42,295 nt of DNA from a virus, in the IMG/VR virus record IMGVR_UViG_3300042892_003210, positions 1 to 42,295 of that record. One strand, written 5' to 3'. A program made the translations under genes and the position numbers. Each line of letters begins with the position of its first letter. The first letter of the stretch is position 1. Positions 12,557 to 20,800 of the stretch are shown one piece after another. Below the pieces are notes generated by a model. It was not told the origin of the DNA. It searched no databases and was given only the letters and a program-made list of their open reading frames with translations.

Positions 12557-14732
12557 TTATAAATTCATTTATTTTTTCAATAACCATTTGAGAAGTTATT
12601 TCTTTAGTACATTCAAATTGTCTTTCAGTATTTTTATATATTGGACACCAATTCCAATCACCACTGTCTAATCTATGTGAGTTAAAACATCCGTGACAAA
12701 CACTTTTATTTATAACTCTATAAGTATCTGTTACTGTTTCACTATACTCTTGACTAAATCCAGATATTAAAACTGTTGGTAATCCAATTGACCACGATAA
12801 CCAACTTAAACCTGATCCTAAACCAACAAAGAACTCACAAGTAGCCATATCGTTTATAACAGATTCTATTGTACCATCACTTTCAAACTTTCTTATTCCT
12901 ATTGGATGATTATTACCCATATATCCATCATTTTCTCTTGAATATAAAACAACATCATATCCTTTTGATTTTAGATAATCAACAACTTCTTGCCAACCAG
13001 TTGGGTTGTTCCAATATTTTGCTTGAGCAGTTGAATGTATTCCAATACCAACCTTTTTTTCTCTTTTACCATTTGGAAATTTAAGTAAAGCTCTTGTTTC
13101 TTTATACTCAAGTCCTAAAATATCAGAAGCCGTTTTTTGCAAAGGTGTTACTCTGAAATCATTTGGATTTCTAGCTAAATCAAATTCACCATCTTTGTAA
13201 AACCAACCTAATTTATACATTGCATATAACCCAGATACTGCTGTTCCTGGTTCTACAAATTCAATATCAGGATAAGTATCTCTAAATAAATTATTCATAA
13301 ATGTAGAAACAACTAAATGACACTTGTGTTTATCTTTGAACTCTCTGATATAAGGAACCCAAGCTAAAGTATCACCTAATGAACTACTTTCTAAAGATAT
13401 GTATACTTTTTTACCTTTTAAATCTAAAGTGTTATCATATATAAGCTTTCCACTTTCCCATATTTTTGTATTCCACTTAGTAAAGTATTGTCTATTTAAT
13501 CTTATCCAATGATTTGAAGATAATTCTTCAGAGTAGTGGCATTTGCCCAATTCATCATAAAATTCAACTTTGAACTTACTATTACTTTCTCCTTTTATTT
13601 CTAAAAATGGATTATTAACAAAATATTGTATTATCTCTGGTTTTGGTATAAATTTAGTTTGACTTGTAATAGGAAGACTTTTAACGCTTTTGTAAAAGTT
13701 AACATATTTATTTTCAAACTCAGAAGAACCATCCATAACTTGATATGTTGACTCTGAGTCTAATAGTGAAAGAAGTTTATTTTTAGTAGTAACTATATCA
13801 TCATTAATTTGTGTGATATATGGAGTAAACATATCCATATATTGTGGTAAGTTTCTTGATATTATTTTAAGACCGTGTGATATAGCTTCTCTTACAACTA
13901 ATGGATTGCATTCCCAAGTTGAATTAAACATAAACACATCAGCAGCTCTCATAAATAAATCTGTATCATGTCTTTCACCCCAAACAGTAACATTTGATGG
14001 TATATCACTCATTATAGGACCCCAATATTCTTCAAAATTCATTGCTTGATTTCCTATAAAGTGAAACTGAATTTCTGGATTAGATTGTTCTAATTGTTTT
14101 GCTAATTCAACACCTTCTTTTTGGTTTTTACCAGATGTCCACAATCCTACATTTATAATGTGTTTTTTGTTTGAATCAAGCCCTAGAATTTCTTTAGCCT
14201 GTGATTTCTCTTCTAAACTAGGTACTTTATTTTCAATAGGATGTTCTATCACTTCACCATATGAAGGCATTTGAGAGAAAGTAGACATTTTGTGCCAAGG
14301 TGTACAAAAAGCATAACCATCTGGATTGAATCTCTTAGATGTATTTGGATTAAACCAAACATTATGACAAGTTTCAACTATCTTCCAAGTTCTACTATTA
14401 CTATATAAATCATTTAATAGTGAATCTGGTACTACTTGACCAAATCCTTCTAAAATCTCATCAGAGTGAACTATATCAATGTTATTACTTTTAATAATCT
14501 CCATTAAACTATACTTATCTTCACCTAAAGTAAAAAAGTTCTCAGGTTTGATTAGTTCTTTAATTTTGTTTTTCTGAACTACATATTCATCACTGAAGTT
14601 TGTATATTCTACTACAAACAGTTCTAATTCTTCGTGTTTTATTATATTTTCAATTCTTTTTAGAAGAAAAGCTGGCATTCCTCCTGTTGATAAATGTGGA
14701 GCGAGGAATAATATCTTTAATTTACTTTGCAT
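12549..14732 (-). CDS. Fused GT4 glycosyltransferase and TibC/Aah-like protein O-heptosyltransferase
   Basis: A 727-residue two-enzyme fusion. Residues 1 to about 345 are a GT-B (GT4-type) enzyme: a glycine-rich STGGMPAFLLKR start, NVGLWTSGKNQKEG at the hinge, and E274/E282 in an E-x7-E donor-sugar motif. Residues from about 368 resemble the bacterial autotransporter heptosyltransferase family (TibC, Aah): a beta-hairpin segment with NHWIRLNRQYFTKW, then SLESSSLGDTLAWVPY, a GT9-like domain with GIGIHSTAQAKYWNN and GLGSGLSWLSWSIGLPT, and four cysteines (C679, C682, C696, C708; Cx2C-x13-C-x11-C) where TibC has an iron-binding finger. Known family role: transfer of heptose from ADP-heptose to Ser in repetitive adhesins. 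It is first in a reverse operon with a cupin and an HldE-like kinase, convergent with the fibre operon. Proposed substrate: the Ser/Thr repeats of the fibres. Alternative: host glycan modification. Confidence 0.87.
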   Translation of the reverse strand: MQSKLKILFLAPHLSTGGMPAFLLKRIENIIKHEELELFVVEYTNFSDEYVVQKNKIKELIKPENFFTLGEDKYSLMEIIKSNNIDIVHSDEILEGFGQVVPDSLLNDLYSNSRTWKIVETCHNVWFNPNTSKRFNPDGYAFCTPWHKMSTFSQMPSYGEVIEHPIENKVPSLEEKSQAKEILGLDSNKKHIINVGLWTSGKNQKEGVELAKQLEQSNPEIQFHFIGNQAMNFEEYWGPIMSDIPSNVTVWGERHDTDLFMRAADVFMFNSTWECNPLVVREAISHGLKIISRNLPQYMDMFTPYITQINDDIVTTKNKLLSLLDSESTYQVMDGSSEFENKYVNFYKSVKSLPITSQTKFIPKPEIIQYFVNNPFLEIKGESNSKFKVEFYDELGKCHYSEELSSNHWIRLNRQYFTKWNTKIWESGKLIYDNTLDLKGKKVYISLESSSLGDTLAWVPYIREFKDKHKCHLVVSTFMNNLFRDTYPDIEFVEPGTAVSGLYAMYKLGWFYKDGEFDLARNPNDFRVTPLQKTASDILGLEYKETRALLKFPNGKREKKVGIGIHSTAQAKYWNNPTGWQEVVDYLKSKGYDVVLYSRENDGYMGNNHPIGIRKFESDGTIESVINDMATCEFFVGLGSGLSWLSWSIGLPTVLISGFSQEYSETVTDTYRVINKSVCHGCFNSHRLDSGDWNWCPIYKNTERQFECTKEITSQMVIEKINEFING

Positions 14733-14758
14733 AGTTATATTTATATTTTTACTTATGA

Positions 14759-14768
14759 ATTATATTAA
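14759..14768 (-). promoter_or_regulatory. Candidate promoter box for the glycosylation cassette
   Basis: TTAATATAAT on the reverse strand, two mismatches from TTAATATATA and 26 bases before the ATG at 14732, the spacing seen at the other late units. If real, the cassette would be co-expressed with virion genes. Confidence 0.35.
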
Positions 14769-14830
14769 ATAATTTAATAAAGTTAGTAGTAACTAATTAA
14801 AAAGTGTTGATAGAATTTAATATATAAGAT

Positions 14831-15577
14831 ATGAAGCTTATAAAATATTTTGAATTCAACCAAGGAGATCTAGACGCAGTAAAGTCTTTCCGTATTAAGG
14901 ATGAATTAAACCCTAAGATATGGACAGACTTTGAGATTAACTCTGAAGTTAGAGAAGATTTATTAAAAATCGCTCAAGACTTTTATGGATCTACTGATTT
15001 ACAAGCTGATGTTGATGATATAATTTTAACAGGTTCGTTATCTAACTATAACTGGTCTGAGAAATACTCAGATTATGACTTACATATATTAATTGATTTT
15101 TCTAAAGTTAATGAATCTGTTGAATTGGTTAAGAAATATGCTGATAGTGTTAAAAAGATATGGAATGATGCACACGATATTAAAATTAAAGGATATGAAG
15201 TTGAAGTTTATATTCAAGATGTTTCAGAACCACATACATCAACAGGTGTATTTTCTTTATTAAATAACAAATGGAAGGTTAAACCGGAAAGAGTAGAGTT
15301 TGAACCAGATGAAAATATGATTGAAGAGAAAGGTAAGTCAGTAATGATGTTAGTTGATGACTTAGAAGAAGAAGTTGATGAGGATAAATATGAATCTTTC
15401 GTTGAGAAACTTCAAAAAGTATGGGATAAAGTTAAGAATTATAGAAAGAGTGGTTTAGAATCTGAAGGTGGTGAGTTATCACTTGGTAATTTAGTATTTA
15501 AATTTCTAAGAAGAAATGGATACATTGAAAAGATAATGAAACTAAAGAAAAAATCATACGATAAACAATTTAAATAA
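14831..15577 (+). CDS. Pol-beta-like nucleotidyltransferase-fold protein
   Basis: A 248-residue protein. Residues 67-86 carry the nucleotidyltransferase signature: a GS pair (G68, S69) followed by the D-x-D pair (D81, D83) in KYSDYDLHILIDF. VEVYIQDV at about 124-131 could supply the third carboxylate (E125). The family transfers NMP to protein, RNA or small molecules; the substrate here is unknown. The C-terminal third is charged and helical. The N-terminus MKLIKYFEF is a weak match to the MK-x-K-aromatic leader found on several other proteins here. A 4-base gap separates a TTAATATATA match from this ATG, too close for a normal promoter. Confidence 0.7.
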   Translation: MKLIKYFEFNQGDLDAVKSFRIKDELNPKIWTDFEINSEVREDLLKIAQDFYGSTDLQADVDDIILTGSLSNYNWSEKYSDYDLHILIDFSKVNESVELVKKYADSVKKIWNDAHDIKIKGYEVEVYIQDVSEPHTSTGVFSLLNNKWKVKPERVEFEPDENMIEEKGKSVMMLVDDLEEEVDEDKYESFVEKLQKVWDKVKNYRKSGLESEGGELSLGNLVFKFLRRNGYIEKIMKLKKKSYDKQFK

Positions 15578-15578
15578 T

Positions 15579-16283
15579 ATGGAAATTAAAATATCAGAAA
15601 TAGAACAAGCATTCAAAGATATATTTGAAGAAGAAGGAGGTGTTGTTAATACTGTTGAGTCTATATATGAGATGTCTTTAGATGAAAAGTTTTATAAATT
15701 AGTAATATCAATTCATGGATTATCAACACAAGATACTTCTATCATACATACTAAGTTTATATTTAAAACAGATTTAGATAAAAGAAATATTATTGATAAT
15801 TCATTCATTTATTTATATGATATCAATTGTGTCTATCACAAGATGGAGTTTACAAATATTATTGATATGAAGAAAAAGATTGAAGATATAATTGAATCAA
15901 AAAGTTTTGGAGAAGATTTACAAATTCTTTCTGACTTTATTGAAGCTCCTGCAATGTTCTTAAACTATTATATGAGAAGAGATAAGATTACAGACTATTC
16001 AATCTTTGATGTTGAGTATGAGCCTAAATTCAAAACAACACCTTGTGATAAAGTTACCTTTGATTTTAAAATTAATATTAATAACAACTATCATATGGAA
16101 TTATCTATTCATAAAATAGACAGACCGAGTGATGATAAAGAGGATAATGTTGATATTTATAAATTCCAATTTAAATTTATGGATGAAATTGAAACATTTG
16201 AGTCAGATACAATTAAAAACGTTCACTTCTTTATTGGAGACCACATTGCTAAAATCTTAGACAGAAAATTAAAGAATAAGTAA
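15579..16283 (+). CDS. Unknown protein, 234 residues
   Basis: Not recognised. It begins one base after the preceding stop codon, and its own stop overlaps the next ATG (TAATG), so it is the middle gene of a three-gene unit. It is acidic with alternating beta-like and charged helical segments, no Cys cluster, and no membrane helix or signal peptide. Unlike its neighbours it lacks the MK-type leader. Confidence 0.75.
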   Translation: MEIKISEIEQAFKDIFEEEGGVVNTVESIYEMSLDEKFYKLVISIHGLSTQDTSIIHTKFIFKTDLDKRNIIDNSFIYLYDINCVYHKMEFTNIIDMKKKIEDIIESKSFGEDLQILSDFIEAPAMFLNYYMRRDKITDYSIFDVEYEPKFKTTPCDKVTFDFKININNNYHMELSIHKIDRPSDDKEDNVDIYKFQFKFMDEIETFESDTIKNVHFFIGDHIAKILDRKLKNK

Positions 16284-16942
16284 TGAGATTAAAATACTTT
16301 GAAAATTTTGTTAATTATCTAAATGAATCTACTGAAGATATAACCGATTTAACTAAAGAAGAGTTAGATGAGTTACTTATTCCTATTAGTGACTTAGGTG
16401 TTGAATATTCTTTTACCGCTCCTAGAGTTATTACAGATGGTGAGTTTTCTGGATATAAATCAATGAATATTCAATTTAGAAACTCTTTTCAATTAGGACC
16501 ATCTGGTGGATATACTGAACAAATTATTGATGATAAATTTTGGGATTTCTTAGATGAATTAATAGCTCTTAAAAATCGTTTAGAAAGTGCTAGAGTTTCT
16601 ATCAATTCAAACTGGAAGAATTATATAGTTGTTACTTTTATACAAAAAGCTAAAGTTGAGGGTGATATATTTACAATCCAAAAGTTGTATAATGATATGT
16701 CTCTAAGAACCAACGCCTCAAAGAGTGATTTTACAAATAATATGACTAAGAGTTTAGATAAAGAAAATTTAAAAATTACTGTTAGATGTAGCGGTGGTTT
16801 TGGATCCTCTGATTATACAGATAGAAAGTGGAATGGTCTTTTCAGAGGTATAGATTTTTCTAAATTTAATGTTGAAAAGGAAATTACTGAAGATAGATTT
16901 GGTGGTAAATCAGCTGTTGTTACAATTAATTTAAAAAAGTAA
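16283..16942 (+). CDS. Unknown protein with capsid-targeting-like leader
   Basis: A 219-residue protein, not recognised. The N-terminus MRLKYFENFVNYLNESTED resembles the leader family in this window: a basic start, aromatic residues, then L-N-E, a fit to the T4 gp21-protease rule (Leu or Ile, any residue, Glu). The rest is a mixed alpha/beta protein with a glycine-rich CSGGFGSSDYTDRKW stretch. Translation is probably coupled to the preceding gene through TAATG. The 3' end overlaps the convergent gene by 17 bases. Confidence 0.72.
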   Translation: MRLKYFENFVNYLNESTEDITDLTKEELDELLIPISDLGVEYSFTAPRVITDGEFSGYKSMNIQFRNSFQLGPSGGYTEQIIDDKFWDFLDELIALKNRLESARVSINSNWKNYIVVTFIQKAKVEGDIFTIQKLYNDMSLRTNASKSDFTNNMTKSLDKENLKITVRCSGGFGSSDYTDRKWNGLFRGIDFSKFNVEKEITEDRFGGKSAVVTINLKK

Positions 16943-17201
16943 GAACTTTATCTAAGTTCTCTCTATTAAAACCGTCTGGTAAAGGAATACCACCACCTTT
17001 TAAATACTCACTATAAATATTATTATACTCATCAATTGTATAGAATCCATTATCTATCTCAGATAAAATTACATTAGTATCGTGAAATGTTACCGTTTTA
17101 TTTTGTAATCTAGTTTCACCATAAGCAGGCCCAACCGGTCCAACTAATTCAGTACCAGATATTTCTTCACTAATAAATTGATTAAATTTCTTAATCTTCA
17201 T
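16926..17201 (-). CDS. Small protein with T4-like capsid-targeting leader
   Basis: A 91-residue protein of unknown function. The start MKIKKFNQFISEE aligns closely with the T4 internal-protein leader MKTYQEFIAEA; I-S-E would be the protease site. The remaining roughly 80 residues contain a Gly/Pro stretch (VGPVGPAYGE) and a short acidic helical C-terminus. It is second in a reverse pair, overlapping the upstream gene by 11 bases. Inferred role: small packaged internal protein. Confidence 0.65.
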   Translation of the reverse strand: MKIKKFNQFISEEISGTELVGPVGPAYGETRLQNKTVTFHDTNVILSEIDNGFYTIDEYNNIYSEYLKGGGIPLPDGFNRENLDKVLTFLN

Positions 17202-17649
17202 TTTTAGATTCTATTTTTTCAAAATACTCATCTTGTTCTTGTAGAGAATATTCATCTTTCTTAATACTATATATTAAATTATAAAGGAACTTATCATGTA
17301 ATTGGTGTTTTTCTTCACCTTTCATAGTAATGGTACAAGTATCTTCTTCAAAGTTATTTTCTATTCCAGTTATTTCAAGACCTATTTTACCATTTCTGTC
17401 GTGTAAATCGCATATAACCTTCTTACCTATTTCCAATAGTTCGCTAATTTTCTTAAAAGCTGAGTTTTTAGAAATATACAAAAAGTCTTTCATATCCTCT
17501 TCTCTAGTTGTTTTATATAACTCTAAGAAATTTCTTTCTCTAACAGTTAGGGATTTCCTATTGGAAACCTTGTCTAAAATTTTATTTAGTTCCATCTCTT
17601 TTACTGACTCATTAAATAGGTAATACTTAATTATTCTTTTTATTTTCAT
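17191..17649 (-). CDS. Unknown protein with possible capsid-targeting leader
   Basis: A 152-residue protein. The N-terminus MKIKRIIKYYLFNES fits the leader pattern: basic, aromatic, then L-F-N-E. The body is charged and helical, with a central beta-like segment containing KVICDLHDRNGKIGLEITGIE and TCTITMKGE. No known family recognised. It is first in a reverse two-gene unit with a good TTAATATATA box 23 bases upstream. Confidence 0.7.
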   Translation of the reverse strand: MKIKRIIKYYLFNESVKEMELNKILDKVSNRKSLTVRERNFLELYKTTREEDMKDFLYISKNSAFKKISELLEIGKKVICDLHDRNGKIGLEITGIENNFEEDTCTITMKGEEKHQLHDKFLYNLIYSIKKDEYSLQEQDEYFEKIESKNED

Positions 17650-17672
17650 ATTTATTAGTTCCCTTACACTTT

Positions 17673-17682
17673 TATATATTAA
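17673..17682 (-). promoter_or_regulatory. Candidate late promoter box TTAATATATA
   Basis: Exact match on the reverse strand, 23 bases before the ATG at 17649. It is nearly back to back with a forward box at 17699-17708. Confidence 0.5.
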
Positions 17683-17698
17683 GAGTGATAATCATATT

Positions 17699-17708
17699 TT
17701 TATATATA
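17699..17708 (+). promoter_or_regulatory. Candidate late promoter box TTTATATATA
   Basis: One mismatch from TTAATATATA, 24 bases before the micro-ORF ATG at 17733. It would drive the micro-ORF and the probable tape-measure unit. Confidence 0.45.
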
Positions 17709-17732
17709 CATTGTAAAATTTTATATTTTTAA

Positions 17733-17819
17733 ATGGATAAGAAGTTATGTAAAAAATGTAAATTGGAAAAAGATATAATTTTTTTCCATAAGGATATATC
17801 TAAAAAAGAGAGAAAGTAA
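17733..17819 (+). CDS. 28-residue zinc-knuckle micro-protein
   Basis: ATG to TAA with 28 codons, beginning MDKKLCKKCKLEK and containing FFHKD. The pattern Lys-x-Cys-x2-Cys-x3-Lys followed by Phe-x-Lys-Asp is the N-terminal zinc-ribbon half seen on many phage HNH homing endonucleases, but here it stops after the first knuckle. It lies between a promoter-like box and the tape-measure gene, ending 3 bases before that ATG. It may be a real micro-protein, a coupling leader peptide, or the stump of a lost endonuclease. Only two cysteines (plus one His) are available for metal. Confidence 0.45.
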   Translation: MDKKLCKKCKLEKDIIFFHKDISKKERK

Positions 17820-17822
17820 TAT

Positions 17823-20800
17823 ATGGATATGGATAAGCGTCTATTAGATTCACTGAATAATTTATCAGTTGCTCTTGAGAGTATTGCAGACATTCTTAAA
17901 AAGAAACAAACTAAGAGTGCGACTGGTGCTGCCTTAGAAAGTGGTGATTTTTCTAAAGATATAAAGCAAATAAGTGTTGGTATAAAGTCTATTAAGGCAG
18001 ATACTGAAAAAATACTTAAAAGTCAAAATGCTATTCTAGAGCTTTCTAAGAAGAAAGCGGTTGATAAAAAAACACCAATGGAAGAAGCGGGTACTGATAA
18101 GAAAAAAGAGAGTAGTATAAAAAAGGGTGTTGGTACAATTATCTTAATAGCCGTTGCCGTTTTAGCGATTGGTATGGCTTTCAAACTAGTTGGTAAAATA
18201 GACTTTTTATCAGTTGTTGGGTTAGGACTTGCTATTGTTATTATTGCGGTTGCGTTTGAGAAGGTTGCTAAAATTAATATGACTCTCAAACAAGCCGCTA
18301 TTGCCTCATTGGCTATGGTTATGATGTCTATTGCTGTGATGTTATCATCTTGGGCTTTGGGAATGATTAGACCAATAGGAATTACACAAGCAATAACTGG
18401 TATATTAATAGCAGGTTTATTTACTGTGTTGGCATTTGGTTTACCAAAGATAGTTAAGGCCTTGGAGAAGGTTAAGAATCCTGTGAAAATGGCCTTTTTG
18501 GCAGTTGTTATGTTACCTGCTTTAGCTTTAGGTATAGCAATGGCGTCTTGGGCCTTGTCTTTGATAAAACCAATTGGATTAGGTCAGGCTGTTACTGGTA
18601 TATTAATAGCCGGTATGTTCAGTGTGTTAGCATTTGGTTTACCAAAAATAGTTAAGGCTCTTGATAAGATTAAGAATCCAGTAAAGATGGCTTTACTAAT
18701 ACCTCTTATGTTACCTGTTATGGCTGCCGCTATCGCCGCTTCTTCTTATGTTTTACAATTAGTTAAACCAATTGGATTTGCTCAAGCAATAACGGCTATT
18801 TTAATAGCCGCTTTATTTGTTGTTTTATCATTTGGTATAGAAAAAATAGTTAAGGCTCTTGGTAGAATGCAGTGGAAGGATGTTGCTAAATTACCGGTAT
18901 TCTTTACTTTACTTGCTGGAGCTATCGCCGCATCGGCATTTATATTTGCAAAAGCCGCTCCTTACTTTGGTGAGATATCATTTATGATGATGTTAAAGGT
19001 TATTATATTGGGTGTTACTATGGGTATAGTACTTGTTATTGTTGCCTTTGCTATGAAGATGATGGGTAAACTTCAATGGGGTGATGTTATTAAAGTTCCG
19101 GCTTTGTTTACACTACTTGCTCTAGCAATTGCAGCGACTGCATTTATAATATTTAAAGCATCTGCCTATATCAATGGTATAACATTTATGACTATGTTGA
19201 AATTACTCATATTTAGTATTCTTGCTGCAATCTCTATAGTAGTTTTTGCCATCGCAATGAAGATTGTTAATTTACTTGGTACTGTGATGGATTACATAAA
19301 AGGTGGTATATCCATTCTTATAATAGCAGCTACTGTAATGGCCGCATCTAAGATATTAAATTATGGTGATTATAAGAAATACCCAGATTGGAAGTGGTCA
19401 CTTGGTGTAGGTATGTCTTTAGTTGCTTTTGGTCTAGCTGCTGTTGTTTTAGGAACTATTGCTATGTCTGGATTTGGTGCTTTAGCCATTCTTGCTGGAT
19501 GTGGTATGATTTTAGCTGTTGCCGCAACCGTTACTGCAACATCTCATATATTAAATACAGGTAAATATGACAAGTTTCCTCCTGTTTTGTGGGCACTTGG
19601 AGCGACAGCTGTTATGTTACCATTTGGTCTGGCTGCTCTTGCTTTAGGTATGATATCTATTACGGGTATTGGTGCTATTGCTATTGTGGCTGGTCTTGTG
19701 GCTATTCTATCAATTGCTAAAACTATTGTAAAAACCTCTGAGATATTATCAGGTGGTAAATATACTGGTGGTCCTCCTTTATGGTGGACATTAAGTACCG
19801 GTCTTGTTATGACAGGATTTGGACTAGCCGTTTTAACTCTTGGTTCATTTATAGTTGGTACATTAGGATTTGGTTGGATAGCATTAAAAGCAGGAGCAGC
19901 TGCGGTTAGTTTAGTTGCACAATCTATTGTTGATGCTTCTATAATACTTCAAGGTGGTAAATATACTGGTGGTCCTACTAAAGATTGGGCTGAGGGTATT
20001 GCTATATCATTAGGGGCTTTCTCTCCTATCTATGGTATGATGATGAAAAGTGGTATAATGAAACTTTTTGGAGGTGGTGGTGTTAGTCCTGCTGATTTTG
20101 CAGCTGCTATAGTAACTGTTTCCGAAGGTATCGTGACCGCTGCTGGATTCTTTGCTAATAATACATCTGCGTTTGTGGCTGGTCCTAGTAAGGCTTGGGC
20201 AGAGGGTATAGGTACTGCTATTGGTGCGTTTGCTCCTGTTTTCAAAGTTTTACAAGATAGTGCTCCTGGTTTATTTTCTAGTGGAGGTCCTACTGTTGAA
20301 GATATGTCAAAAGCAATTATGACTATATCAAGTGGTATAGTTGATGCCGCTAAATTCTTCGCAGATCCTGAAATATCTAAATTATTTAACACAGAAGGAA
20401 ATTATCCATCTAAGAAATGGGGTGAAGGTGTTGGTGCCGCATTAAATGCTTTCGCTCCTGTTTTCAAATCTATGAGTGAAGATAGTGGTTGGTTTACAAG
20501 TGGTGATGATGTTGTTGACGGAATGGTTAGAGCAGTTTCTCATATTTCTAGAGCCATAGTCAATTCAGCTAAAGCTTTCGCCGGTCTTAAACCAGATGCT
20601 TGGGGTGCTTATCCTACAACTACTTGGGCCGCGGGAGTTAACGCATCTGTTAGGTCATTTATGAGTATTGTTAAATTAGTCGAAAATCTTTCAGTTCTTG
20701 ATAGCTTAAAAGTTAGTATGGTCATTGGTCAGATTGCTGGAGCCGCTAGAATATTGTTTAACTCTAAAAAATATTTTGGATTTAAATTAGATAGTGGATG

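Noticed and set aside
14817-14826. Exact TTAATATATA before the nucleotidyltransferase gene as a promoter
   Set aside because: It ends only 4 bases before the ATG, so the start of transcription would fall at or inside the gene. All other boxes are 21-32 bases away. It may be chance in AT-rich DNA or a leaderless unit.
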